Source: Dietzia massiliensis
GTDB lineage: Bacteria > Actinomycetota > Actinomycetes > Mycobacteriales > Mycobacteriaceae
Direction: 5' to 3'
DNA: 32,819 nt
NCBI RefSeq assembly: GCF_018390595.1
Contig: NZ_JAHBAV010000044.1
Span: 1-32,819 of the forward strand
Position numbers and translations under genes: made by a program. The notes beneath the pieces are model-generated. The model was not told where the DNA came from. It did not search any database and saw only the letters and a program-made list of their open reading frames with translations. Within the stretch, counting starts at the first letter, position 1. Every line of letters starts with the position of its first letter. This document shows, one piece after another, positions 15,784-23,558 of the stretch.

Positions 15784-16785
15784 ATGACCGAGCAGAGCAG
15801 CACCCGTTCCGGCAGCGCCGCGCAGGACGAGACCGCCAACCCCTTCGATCCGTCGCAGTGGCGGGAGGTCGAGGGCTTCCGCAGCGGCGTCGACCTCACC
15901 GACCTGACGTACCACCGGCACGTCGGCGAGGGCCGTGTCAACGGGATCGTGCGCATCGCGTTCGACCGGCCCGAGGTGCGCAACGCGTTCCGCCCGCACA
16001 CGGTGGACGAGCTGTACCGGGTGTTCGACCACGCGCGCCGCTCCCCCGACGTGGGCACCGTCCTGTTCACCGGCAACGGGCCCAGCCCGAAGGACGGCGG
16101 GTGGGCGTTCTGCTCCGGTGGGGACCAGCGCATCCGCGGCCGCTCCGGCTACCAGTACTCCACCGAGCACGACTCGGACGTCGCCGGCGCCACGGCGGAC
16201 AAGGTGGACGAGGCGCGCGTGAAGGCCGAGGGCGGGCGCCTGCACATTCTCGAGGTGCAGCGGCTCATCCGCACCATGCCCAAGGTCGTGATCTGCCTGG
16301 TCAACGGCTGGGCCGCGGGCGGCGGGCACTCGCTGCACGTGGTGAGCGACCTGACGCTGGCCTCGCGGGAGCACGCCCGGTTCAAGCAGACCGACGCCGA
16401 CGTGGGCTCGTTCGACGCCGGCTACGGCAGCGCGTACCTGGCCAAGCAGGTGGGCCAGAAGTTCGCGCGCGAGATCTTCTTCCTCGGCCAGCCGTACACC
16501 GCCGAGGAGATGTTCCAGATGGGTGCCGTGAACCGGGTGGTGGATCACGCCGAGTTGGAGTCGACCGCCATCGAGTGGGCGCGGCAGATCAATGGCAAGT
16601 CCCCGACCGCGCAGCGGATGCTGAAGTTCGCGTTCAACCTCACCGACGACGGCCTCATGGGCCAGCAGGTGTTCGCCGGCGAGGCCACGCGCCTGGCGTA
16701 CATGACCGACGAGGCCGTGGAGGGCCGCGACGCGTTCCTCGAGAAGCGCGAGCCCAACTGGGACGACTACCCCTACTACTACTGA
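15784..16785 (+). CDS. menB: 1,4-Dihydroxy-2-naphthoyl-CoA synthase
   Basis: Crotonase-fold ring-closing enzyme (Dieckmann-type) converting o-succinylbenzoyl-CoA to DHNA-CoA. 333 residues. Diagnostic blocks are AFCSGGDQRIRG (residues ~108-119), GWAAGGGHSLHVVSDL for the oxyanion hole, and TDADVGSFDAGYGSAYLAKQVG (about 203-224) with the MenB-specific Asp and Ser. The C-terminus ends in WDDYPYYY as in mycobacterial MenB. The frame opens at 15754, inside menC, but ATG 15784 is the right start. A Gln/Ser-rich N-terminal 20 residues precede the core. First gene of the menB-menE-menA transcript. Confidence 0.95.
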   Translation: MTEQSSTRSGSAAQDETANPFDPSQWREVEGFRSGVDLTDLTYHRHVGEGRVNGIVRIAFDRPEVRNAFRPHTVDELYRVFDHARRSPDVGTVLFTGNGPSPKDGGWAFCSGGDQRIRGRSGYQYSTEHDSDVAGATADKVDEARVKAEGGRLHILEVQRLIRTMPKVVICLVNGWAAGGGHSLHVVSDLTLASREHARFKQTDADVGSFDAGYGSAYLAKQVGQKFAREIFFLGQPYTAEEMFQMGAVNRVVDHAELESTAIEWARQINGKSPTAQRMLKFAFNLTDDGLMGQQVFAGEATRLAYMTDEAVEGRDAFLEKREPNWDDYPYYY

Positions 16786-16805
16786 CGCGCGCGAACCGTC
16801 TGGTC

Positions 16806-18023
16806 ATGGCCGACTCCCCCGCCTCCCGCGAGCTGCGCACCCTGCCCGTCCCCGGCGGCCCGGCGGTCGCCGAGGTCCTCCCCGCTCTGGAGGAGATGCT
16901 CGCCGACCGCGGGCCCGCCCTGCTGCCGGTGCCCGCAGACGACCCCCCGCGCACCCGGATCCTCGCCGACAGTCAGCGCCCCGGCGAGCCGATCGACGAC
17001 CGCGTCGCCCTGGTGGTGAGCACGTCCGGCTCCACGGGGACGCCCAAGGGCGCCATGCTCTCGGCGGAGGCGCTGGCCGCCTCGGCCGCGGCGACCGACA
17101 CCGTGCTCGGCGGGCCCGGCCGGTGGCTGCTCGCGCTGCCCGCGCATCACATCGCCGGGCTGCAGGTGATCCTGCGGTCCCTGCGCGCCGGTCACGAGCC
17201 GGTGGTCGTGGACGTGACGCGCGGGTTCGATCCCGAGACGCTGCCCGCCGCGGTGGACGCGTGCCGGGCGGGGACGAGCGCGGGGGCCGGGCGCGCTGCC
17301 GACCGGGCGTACACCTCGCTCGTGCCGGGCCAGCTGGCCAAGGTCCTCGACGAGGGCTCCCCCGCGGCGGTCGAGGCCCTCGCCGCGCTCGACGCCGTCC
17401 TGCTGGGGGGCGCGGCGGCCGCGCCGGAACTCCTCGCGCGCGCCGCCGACGCCGGCGTCCGCGTTATCCGGACGTACGGGATGAGCGAGACAGCGGGCGG
17501 GTGTGTGTACGACGGCGCACCGCTGCCGGGGGTACGGGTCGAGGTCGACGACGACGAGGGCCGCGTCTGGCTGGCGGGCCCGCAGCTCGCCGAGGGATAC
17601 CGGAACGCCCCTGATCATCCGGCGTTCGCCAGGGCGGGGTGGTTCCGCACTGACGACGCGGGGCAGATCGGCCCGGACGGCAGGCTCCGGGTCCTGGGCA
17701 GGTTGGACGAGGCGTTGAGCGTGGGCGGGCTGACGCTCCTCCCGCAGACCGTGGAGGACGCGCTGCGGAGGCATCCCGCGGTCGTCGACGTCGTCGTCGT
17801 CGGGATCCCGGACGCCCGGCTGGGGACCCGGCCCGTCGCGGCGGTGACCCTGCGCGCGACCGCCACGGCCGACGAGCTGCGTCGGCACGTCACCGGAGTC
17901 CTCGGCGAGCACGCGGCCCCGGCGCGGGTGGCGGTGCTCGACGCGCTGCCCGTGCTGCCGGGCGGCAAGGTCGACCGGCGCGGCGTCGCGGCCGGGTTCG
18001 TCGATGGGACAATCGGGGAATGA
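16806..18023 (+). CDS. menE: o-Succinylbenzoate-CoA ligase
   Basis: Adenylate-forming acyl-CoA synthetase activating o-succinylbenzoate with ATP and CoA. 405 residues, compact as in actinobacterial MenE. The AMP-binding P-loop STSGSTGTPKG is at residues 72-82, YGMSETAGG and GWFRTDDAGQIG are the A5 and A7 motifs, and the C-terminal catalytic Lys is in LPGGKVDRRG. ATG 16806 is 20 bp after the menB stop with no clear Shine-Dalgarno. The stop overlaps the menA start by four bases. Confidence 0.93.
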   Translation: MADSPASRELRTLPVPGGPAVAEVLPALEEMLADRGPALLPVPADDPPRTRILADSQRPGEPIDDRVALVVSTSGSTGTPKGAMLSAEALAASAAATDTVLGGPGRWLLALPAHHIAGLQVILRSLRAGHEPVVVDVTRGFDPETLPAAVDACRAGTSAGAGRAADRAYTSLVPGQLAKVLDEGSPAAVEALAALDAVLLGGAAAAPELLARAADAGVRVIRTYGMSETAGGCVYDGAPLPGVRVEVDDDEGRVWLAGPQLAEGYRNAPDHPAFARAGWFRTDDAGQIGPDGRLRVLGRLDEALSVGGLTLLPQTVEDALRRHPAVVDVVVVGIPDARLGTRPVAAVTLRATATADELRRHVTGVLGEHAAPARVAVLDALPVLPGGKVDRRGVAAGFVDGTIGE

Positions 18024-18955
18024 GCCGCGAGACCGACCCCGCACCCTCCGCCGCCGACGCCGCCGCCGGGCCCGGTGGCGCCACGTTCTCCCACTGGCTG
18101 GAAGGCGCGCGCCCGCGGACCTGGCCCAACGCGTTCGCGCCCGTGCTCGTCGGCTCGGCGGCCGCGGCGCTCGCGGGCGGGTTCGTGTGGTGGCAGGCGC
18201 TGCTCGCGCTGGTGGTGGCGTGGTCGTTCATCATCGGCGTCAACTACGCCAACGACTACTCCGACGGCGTCCGCGGCACCGACGACGACCGCGTCGGTCC
18301 TCTGCGCCTGGTGGGCTCCGGGTCGGCCCGCCCCGCGACGGTCAAGCGGGCCGCATTCGGCTTCCTCGGCCTGGGTGGTCTGGCCGGGCTCGTGCTCAGC
18401 GCGACCTCGCAGCCGTGGCTCATCCTGGTGGGCGTGGCGTGCGTCCTCGCCGCGTGGTTCTACACGGGCGGGAAGACCCCGTACGGGTACCGCGGGCTCG
18501 GCGAGGTCGCGGTGTTCGTGTTCTTCGGGCTGGTCGCGGTGATCGGAACGCAGTACACCCAGCTCGGGTCGGTGACCTGGTACGCGGTCGTCGCCGCGGT
18601 CGCGGTGGGCAGCTTCTCGTGCGCGGTCAACCTCACCAACAACCTGCGGGACATCCCCTCGGACACCGAGGCCGGCAAGATCACGCTCGCCGTGCGCCTG
18701 GGTGATTCGCGGACGCGCGGCCTGCACGCCGTGCTCGAGCTGCTGGTCCCGCTGCTGGCGACCCTCGCGCTGATCCCGGCGACCTGGTGGGCGCTGCTCG
18801 GGCTGCTCGCACTGCCCGTGGCGTGGAAGGCCAACGGCCCGGTGCGGGCGCGGGCCACGGGCGCCGACCTCATCCCGGCACTCGCGACGGCCGGGATGGC
18901 GATGCTCGCGTGGAGTGTCCTGGTGAGCGCGGGCTTCGTGATCGCGTCGCTGTAG
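18020..18955 (+). CDS. menA: 1,4-Dihydroxy-2-naphthoate polyprenyltransferase
   Basis: UbiA-superfamily integral membrane prenyltransferase joining DHNA and the polyprenyl diphosphate to give demethylmenaquinone. 311 residues, about eight or nine hydrophobic helices. The first Asp motif NDYSDGVRGTD lies at residues 78-88 and the second, NNLRDIPSDTEAGK, near 211-224. ATG 18020 overlaps the menE stop (ATGA), so translation is coupled. Last gene of the operon, followed by a strong hairpin. Confidence 0.93.
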   Translation: MSRETDPAPSAADAAAGPGGATFSHWLEGARPRTWPNAFAPVLVGSAAAALAGGFVWWQALLALVVAWSFIIGVNYANDYSDGVRGTDDDRVGPLRLVGSGSARPATVKRAAFGFLGLGGLAGLVLSATSQPWLILVGVACVLAAWFYTGGKTPYGYRGLGEVAVFVFFGLVAVIGTQYTQLGSVTWYAVVAAVAVGSFSCAVNLTNNLRDIPSDTEAGKITLAVRLGDSRTRGLHAVLELLVPLLATLALIPATWWALLGLLALPVAWKANGPVRARATGADLIPALATAGMAMLAWSVLVSAGFVIASL

Positions 18956-18974
18956 ACGCGCCCCGCGCGAACAA

Positions 18975-19010
18975 CGGCGGCCGATCCCCTTCACCGGGGG
19001 CCGGCCGCCG
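18975..19010. terminator. Terminator hairpin between menA and the exported-protein cluster
   Basis: Two nested stems: outer CGGCGGCC (18975-18982) with GGCCGCCG (19003-19010), inner CCCC (18986-18989) with GGGG (18997-19000). It lies in the 91-bp convergent gap, so it can serve both strands. No long U-tract. Confidence 0.6.
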
Positions 19011-19046
19011 CCGTCGTCCGTGGGCCGGTGCGTGGCCCGGCAGGGT

Positions 19047-19655
19047 CTACTTGCCGAGCGAGCCGGCGGGGACCGCGTTCCAGGCGTTCTGGATGCCGTC
19101 GTTGATCGCCAGGGCGGCACCGCGGAGCGCGTCCTTGACGGGCTCGGGCAGGGGCAGCCCGTCGATGTCGGCGATGTTGATCGTGCCCGGCGCCGGCGGG
19201 GCGACCGGTGCGGGCGCGGGTGCCGGACGGGGGGCGGGCGCCGGTGCAGGGGCCGGCGCGGCTCCGCCTCCCCTGCCTCCGGTCACGGTCACCTGCGTGG
19301 TCTCGGTACGAACCGGGACGCCGAAGATGTAGGCGGTCGCGACGGGGTTGTAGACGCCCGCGGTGGTGGGCGTGCCCTTGATCGCGGTGGTGGTCGGGTC
19401 ATAGGTCAGCCCGGGCGGTAGTCCCTGGAACTGGATCGAGGCGCCGGGCGGCGGGGTGACGTAGTCACTGACCCGGCGCTCCATGTACTCACCCACCCGC
19501 AGAGTGAGCGACGGGAGGGCGGCGGGCGCCACGTCGGTGGCCTCGACGACGACGGGCGTGGTGTCGGGTGCCTCCGCCTGTCCTGACGCGGCCCCGACCG
19601 CGGCCATGGCGGCGAGTGCGACGGCGGAAGCGATGACAGGACGGGAGATACGCAT
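19047..19655 (-). CDS. Exported protein with putative Ig-like (He_PIG) module, Pro/Ala-rich
   Basis: 202-residue exported protein of unknown function. A signal peptide covers residues 1 to about 25 (MRISRPVIASAVALAAMAAV, then GAASGQA). A He_PIG-type module runs about 50-125, with the hallmark GLPPGLTYDP ... IKGTPTTAGVY. An Ala-Pro repeat spacer (about 132-155) of cell-wall-spanning type follows, then a short C-terminal amphipathic region (INIADIDGLPLPEPVKDAL...). The frame opens at 19712; ATG 19655, with GAAAGG nine bases upstream, restores the signal peptide. Last of four minus-strand exported-protein genes; converges on menA. Confidence 0.72.
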   Translation of the reverse strand: MRISRPVIASAVALAAMAAVGAASGQAEAPDTTPVVVEATDVAPAALPSLTLRVGEYMERRVSDYVTPPPGASIQFQGLPPGLTYDPTTTAIKGTPTTAGVYNPVATAYIFGVPVRTETTQVTVTGGRGGGAAPAPAPAPAPRPAPAPAPVAPPAPGTINIADIDGLPLPEPVKDALRGAALAINDGIQNAWNAVPAGSLGK

Positions 19656-19719
19656 ACAGGCCTTTCGTGGACACCGCCGCGGACTCGCGGCTGACCCACG
19701 GTAACCCACCAAAGCACGT

Positions 19720-19760
19720 CACCCCGGGGCCATCTCAAGATGTGAGAGGGCCCCGGGGTG
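19720..19760. terminator. Long hairpin between two exported-protein genes
   Basis: Perfect 12-bp arms CACCCCGGGGCC (19720-19731) and GGCCCCGGGGTG (19749-19760), with an inner stem TCTCA/TGAGA and a 5-nt loop. On the minus strand it follows the 433-aa gene and precedes the 202-aa gene, so it is a terminator for the former or an attenuator for the latter. Confidence 0.65.
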
Positions 19761-19805
19761 GACGTGGTCACCGGCGGCCTGCGCGACCGCCGGGAGTTTC
19801 CGGGG

Positions 19806-21107
19806 TCAGCCGCGGCCGTTCGCGACCGTCGGGCCGGGCGCCTGCACGGTGCGCGGAGCACCGGCGGCCACGGTCGGGGCGGTCGAGCCGGACGAGCCGC
19901 CGTTCGTGGTCGCGCCCGTGGTGGTGGACCCGGGCAGCGCCGGCAGGATCGCCGTGGAGCCCGGGGTGGAGGACCCGCCGTTGAGGGCCATGGTCAGCCC
20001 CGCCAGGCCGAGCATGGCCGCGCCGGTGAGCGCCAGACCGGGGGCCAGGGCACCGAGCGAGCCGGTGTCGGCGGGGAAGGACGAGCCCGGGATGGTGATC
20101 TCGCCGCCGCCGGTCAGCTCGGCGGCCGTGGTCAGCTCGCCTCCGGTGGTAGTACCGCCGGTCGTCGTGGACCCGGTGGGCTGGGTGCCGCCGTCGGCGG
20201 TCGATCCGGTCTCGGTGCCGGCGTCGATCAACGAGCCGAGCGGGGCCAGCGGGCCCAGGCTGGAGGTGTCGATGCCGCCGGTCGCCTCACCCTCGGCGGT
20301 GGCCGAGGAGCCCGGGAGGCCGAGCGAACCGGGGGCGGGCGTCTCCGCATCAGGCGTCTCGGTCCCCGGGGTCTCGGGGGCGCCGTTCGACAGGCTGCCG
20401 AGGCCGAGCTCGCCGTTCGCGGCGCTGCCCAGCGGGCCGGTCGGCCCCTCGGGGGCGCCCGGGTTCTCCGGGGTGACCCCGCCCTGACCGGTGGAGCCGG
20501 TCGCGAGCTCGGTGACCGAGCCGGCGTCGCCGCCGAGCGCGGAAACGATGCCCGCGACGGCCCCGAGGATCGCGTCGGTGCCGTCGGAGCCCGTGGTGAC
20601 CTGACCGCCGGCCTCCACCTGACCGCCACCGAGGCTGCCCTCGACCGCTGCCGTCGAACCACCCGAGGCGCCGGTGGGCGCAGTGCCGTCGGCGTTGTTG
20701 ACCACAAGCGTGGCGGGGATGCTGACGGGGGCGCCGTTGACCTTGCCGATGACGGTGAGCTCGTACGTGCCGCCGACCGCCGCCTGACCCGAGATCGCGC
20801 CGTCGGCGTACGTCAGCCCCTCGGGCAGCCCCACGACGTTCTCGATCTCGATCCCGGCATACACGCCGCTGGCCAGCTCCTGGATATCGAACGAGAACTC
20901 CGCGCCACCGGCGGTGAAACCGCTCACGATCAGCGGGGACGCCGAGGACGACGAGCCGGCGACGGTCTGGACGTCGCCGCGGACGGTCGGGGCGTCGGGA
21001 GCGGCGACGACGACTCCGCCCACGAGAGCGACCGCGGCAGCTGCTGCGACGGGGGCGACGAGGCGACCCCGGACGATACGACGAGGACGGGCGAGGCGAG
21101 CACGCAT
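19806..21107 (-). CDS. Exported Gly/Ser/Thr-rich protein with He_PIG-like module and C-terminal membrane helix
   Basis: 433-residue exported protein of unknown function. An Arg-rich N-region and hydrophobic core (residues 1-37) form the signal peptide or anchor. A He_PIG-like module spans about 58-137 (VGLPEGLTYADGAISGQAAVGGTYELTVIG). A long low-complexity Gly/Thr/Ser/Pro region follows (about 140-340), then a hydrophobic helix (LALTGAAMLGLAGLTMAL, roughly 350-370) and a Gly/Ser/Thr-rich tail of ~60 residues. There is no LPXTG sorting motif. ATG 21107, with AGGAA upstream, is preferred to the ATG at 21143. Phased 9-bp repeats lie ~105-150 bp upstream. Confidence 0.7.
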   Translation of the reverse strand: MRARLARPRRIVRGRLVAPVAAAAAVALVGGVVVAAPDAPTVRGDVQTVAGSSSSASPLIVSGFTAGGAEFSFDIQELASGVYAGIEIENVVGLPEGLTYADGAISGQAAVGGTYELTVIGKVNGAPVSIPATLVVNNADGTAPTGASGGSTAAVEGSLGGGQVEAGGQVTTGSDGTDAILGAVAGIVSALGGDAGSVTELATGSTGQGGVTPENPGAPEGPTGPLGSAANGELGLGSLSNGAPETPGTETPDAETPAPGSLGLPGSSATAEGEATGGIDTSSLGPLAPLGSLIDAGTETGSTADGGTQPTGSTTTGGTTTGGELTTAAELTGGGEITIPGSSFPADTGSLGALAPGLALTGAAMLGLAGLTMALNGGSSTPGSTAILPALPGSTTTGATTNGGSSGSTAPTVAAGAPRTVQAPGPTVANGRG

Positions 21108-21212
21108 CGGCTGGTTCCTTCCGGAGGGGTTCAGATCGCTCACTCCCCGGAACGGGAGCGCAGACCATTACGCGTGCCACTCTAACCACATGCACACCAA
21201 CTGTCTACTGCT

Positions 21213-21257
21213 GTCACATAAGTCACTCACAACACACAAACCACACCGGTAACACAC
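21213..21257. promoter_or_regulatory. Five phased 9-bp GTCACA-type direct repeats (MtrA-box-like)
   Basis: Read on the plus strand with a strict 9-bp step: 21213 GTCACATAA, 21222 GTCACTCAC, 21231 AACACACAA, 21240 ACCACACCG, 21249 GTAACACAC. The block lies upstream of the 433-aa exported-protein gene (minus strand). Tandem 9-bp GTCACAnnn repeats resemble reported binding sites of the response regulator MtrA in mycobacteria; the assignment to MtrA is inference. Confidence 0.55.
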
Positions 21258-21334
21258 CCCCCTGGGTATCAGCCCGGCCATGGGCGGACGTTTATCCGGC
21301 CCGTACTCCCCGGCGCCACACCGCAAATGACGAA

Positions 21335-21364
21335 CGGCCCGATCCCGGTGTCGGGATCGGGCCG
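21335..21364 (-). terminator. Rho-independent-type terminator after the 265-aa exported-protein gene
   Basis: Perfect 12-bp stem CGGCCCGATCCC (21335-21346) and GGGATCGGGCCG (21353-21364) with a 6-nt loop. On the minus strand it is followed by the T-rich TTCGTCATTT. It lies 27 bp after the gene's stop. Confidence 0.75.
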
Positions 21365-21391
21365 CCGCGGCGAACTCGGGGTGTCAGGCCA

Positions 21392-22189
21392 TCAGGGAAC
21401 GGGCACGGAGGTCGGGACCGGCGCGACGGCGGGCTCGCCCGGGGTCGCGGCCGCAGCGGCGGCGCCGGAGGCCTCGGCGCCCGCGTCGTCGGCGTCCTCG
21501 CCGGCGGACACCGAGGCGGCCGTCAGGGTGGAGGTGACGGCGGAGCTGCTGGGAGTGGTGGTGCCGGTGACGGTGCTGATCGGGTTACCGGCGCCGTCGA
21601 CGATCACCGTGACCGGCGGCAGGACCATCTCGCCTCCGAGGAACGTGTCGCACAGCCCCTCTGCGAGTGATCCGGTCTGCTCGAGCGACGCCGTTCCGCC
21701 GCCCTCGCCCGCGACCACGTCGAGCAGGTTGGGGAAGGAGTCCAGGGCGGTGGTGATGAGGTCGAGGACCCCGGTGGGCACGCCGTCGATCCCGAACAGC
21801 GGATAGAACTTGGCCACCGAACCGCCCAGCGCGGGCAATTCGCAGACGGCGTCCGACTCCGGCGTCAGATCACCGACGCTCGAGTCCTCGCCGGTGACGC
21901 CCTCGAGGCTGCCCAGAGAGCCGCTGTCCGGCGAGCCGGACCCGTCGCCCGGGGCGTCGCCGTCCTCCCCGCCGTTGCCGCCCTCGTCGTCGTCACCCCC
22001 GACGTCGGCGGAGCCGTCGGACAGGCTCCCGGCATCGAGACCTTCGGACTTGAGGCTGCCGGGCGGGATGCTGCCCGCACCCGCCCCGTCGGGCGCCGCT
22101 CCGTCACCCTGCGCGTTGACGACGGGGACGGAGAGGGCGACCAGCGCGAACGCGGCGGCGGAGACGGTAACGGCCTTGCGGGTGAACAT
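21392..22189 (-). CDS. Exported acidic protein with two-cysteine module
   Basis: 265-residue secreted protein of unknown function. The signal peptide covers about 1-26 (MFTRKAVTVSAAAFALVALS, cleavage after VVNA). A Gly/Asp/Ser-rich acidic segment (27-112) precedes a compact predicted domain from C116 to C180 (VCELPALGG ... FGIDGVPTGVLDLI ... SLEQTGSLAEGLCDTFLGG), then a Thr/Ala-rich tail ending PVPTSVPVP. The Cys module is shared, with identical 64-residue spacing, by the next gene upstream. ATG 22189 is chosen because the longer frame adds an Arg/Pro-rich non-signal leader. A GAGGG lies ~11 bp upstream. Confidence 0.7.
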   Translation of the reverse strand: MFTRKAVTVSAAAFALVALSVPVVNAQGDGAAPDGAGAGSIPPGSLKSEGLDAGSLSDGSADVGGDDDEGGNGGEDGDAPGDGSGSPDSGSLGSLEGVTGEDSSVGDLTPESDAVCELPALGGSVAKFYPLFGIDGVPTGVLDLITTALDSFPNLLDVVAGEGGGTASLEQTGSLAEGLCDTFLGGEMVLPPVTVIVDGAGNPISTVTGTTTPSSSAVTSTLTAASVSAGEDADDAGAEASGAAAAAATPGEPAVAPVPTSVPVP

Positions 22190-22289
22190 GTGTGATGAAC
22201 CCTCTTCGACGACGGCGGACGGGGTCGAACCCCCGCGTCCCCCTCCAGGGCGCCGGACGTCGACGGGAGAACTGTAACGCGGAGACCGT

Positions 22290-22316
22290 CGCCCGGGGTG
22301 GAGATCGCCCCGGGCG
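22290..22316 (-). terminator. Hairpin after the 357-aa exported-protein gene
   Basis: Inverted repeat CGCCCGGGG (22290-22298) and CCCCGGGCG (22308-22316), 9-bp arms and a 9-nt loop, just downstream of the stop at 22326 on the minus strand. No clear U-tract. Confidence 0.5.
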
Positions 22317-22325
22317 CGGCGGGCG

Positions 22326-23399
22326 TCACTGTCCGAGGCTGCCCGCCCCCGTGGTGAGGAGCCCCAGCAGGGCGGTGGGGTCGGCGGCGAGGCCGGTCGC
22401 ACCGGCCGCCTGCCCGGCGGTGGTCGTCGTCCCACCGGTCGTGGCCGCGCCGGTCGTGGCCGCGGCCCCACCGGTGGTGGCGTCGTCGCCGGTGGCGCCG
22501 GCGGACTGGCCGCCGAGCAGTTCGGGCGAGATCGTGCAGAGCATCTCCCCTACCGACCCGATCCCCTCGAGCGACCCGCTGTCGCCGAGGACGGACGGCA
22601 GCAGCCCCACGACCGCGTTGACCAGCATCAGGACGAGGCCCGACGAGGCACCGTCCTGGTCGCCGGTCACCAGCGGCAGCAGCTGGGCCAGCGAGGCGCC
22701 GTCCATCTCGCCGTCCCCGAGGACCGAGCACACGTCCGGGCTGGTGCCGGCCTCGCCGTCGTCGCCGTCCTCGTTCTCCGTTCCGGGGGCACTGTCGGCC
22801 AGGCTCGGATCGCCGGGGGCCGCCGAGAGGGTGGGATCGGGCTGGGCGTCGTCGGTGGTGGCCTCGTCCGTGGTGGGCTCGTCGGCGGTGGTGGACGGCT
22901 CGGTGGTGGAGGGACCCGTCTCCCCCTCCGCGTCCGCCCCGGCGCCGTCGGTGGTTGCAGCCTGCCCGGCCGCCCCGGCGCCGTCGACGACGGTGATGGC
23001 GACCTTCTGCGACTGGGACAGCGCCCCGTTGGACACGGTGACGAGGACCTCGTACTCCCCGGCGCGGGTAGGCGTGCCGGAGATGACCCAGCCGTCCTGG
23101 GTGAGGCCGTCGGGCAGGCCGGTGACCTGGATGGTGGTGCCGGCCGGGATGGCGCCGCCGGCCGCGCGAGCCACGACGGGCTCGAGGTCGAGGTTCACGG
23201 GCGTCCCGAGCGGCATCTCCTGCGCAGCGGCCTGATCGGTGGCGTTCTGCGCGAGCTGGATGTCGCCGGCGTCGACGGCGGTCGGGTCGGTCACGGCCAC
23301 GACCGTGCCGCCACCGACCACGGCGAGCGCGGCCAGGGCGCCACCGAGGGCGAGCGTGCGGGAACGGGGGGCGGTGCGGTGCGAGCGTCGCTGGAACAT
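22326..23399 (-). CDS. Exported protein with He_PIG module and two-cysteine module
   Basis: 357-residue exported protein of unknown function that combines both modules found in this cluster. A signal peptide or anchor covers about 15-37 (TLALGGALAALAVVGGGTVVA). A He_PIG module spans ~62-138, with VTGLPDGLTQDGWVISGTPTRAGEY. A Thr/Asp/Glu-rich linker (about 145-222) leads to a domain from C224 to C288 (VCSVLGDGEM ... LVLMLVNAVVGLLPSVL ... SLEGIGSVGEMLC), then a Gly/Ala/Thr-rich tail. Start ATG 23399 follows AAGGTGA. It is divergent from the ABC ATPase gene, with phased 9-bp repeats between. Confidence 0.72.
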   Translation of the reverse strand: MFQRRSHRTAPRSRTLALGGALAALAVVGGGTVVAVTDPTAVDAGDIQLAQNATDQAAAQEMPLGTPVNLDLEPVVARAAGGAIPAGTTIQVTGLPDGLTQDGWVISGTPTRAGEYEVLVTVSNGALSQSQKVAITVVDGAGAAGQAATTDGAGADAEGETGPSTTEPSTTADEPTTDEATTDDAQPDPTLSAAPGDPSLADSAPGTENEDGDDGEAGTSPDVCSVLGDGEMDGASLAQLLPLVTGDQDGASSGLVLMLVNAVVGLLPSVLGDSGSLEGIGSVGEMLCTISPELLGGQSAGATGDDATTGGAAATTGAATTGGTTTTAGQAAGATGLAADPTALLGLLTTGAGSLGQ

Positions 23400-23446
23400 G
23401 AGGTCACCTTGTCGTCCGGGAGCTGGGCACGACCGGGCCAGGCCCA

Positions 23447-23491
23447 GTCACACACGCATCGTACGTCACATCAGTCACACGAGCCACAGAC
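23447..23491. promoter_or_regulatory. Phased 9-bp GTCACA-type direct repeats (MtrA-box-like)
   Basis: 9-bp register on the plus strand: 23447 GTCACACAC, 23456 GCATCGTAC (non-matching), 23465 GTCACATCA, 23474 GTCACACGA, 23483 GCCACAGAC. The 14-bp core at 23465-23478 differs at one base from that at 21213-21226. The block lies 48-92 bp upstream of the exported-protein start (minus) and ~68 bp upstream of the ABC ATPase start (plus), so it may control both. Confidence 0.6.
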
Positions 23492-23558
23492 ATTCTCAGC
23501 GCGCCGCGGCGATCCCTACACTCACCTCTCGGACGCCAGCCGCGACGGAAGGACCCAC

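Noticed and set aside
15858..16805. The long upstream extension of the menE reading frame through menB
   Set aside because: It is the wrong frame of menB; MenE homology begins at 16806.
19655..19720. GTCACA-type boxes upstream of the 202-aa exported-protein gene
   Set aside because: GTAACC at 19701 and GTCACC at 19718 are present, but 17 bp apart and out of the 9-bp register.
19806..21107. PE_PGRS-type or LPXTG sortase-anchored protein
   Set aside because: No PE domain, no GGAGG-type triplet repeats of that family and no LPXTG motif; only a hydrophobic helix near the C-terminus.
19758..21185. Plus-strand frame opposite the 433-aa exported-protein gene
   Set aside because: Low-complexity Gly/Arg-rich shadow; the minus-strand frame has a signal peptide, a module and a ribosome-binding site.
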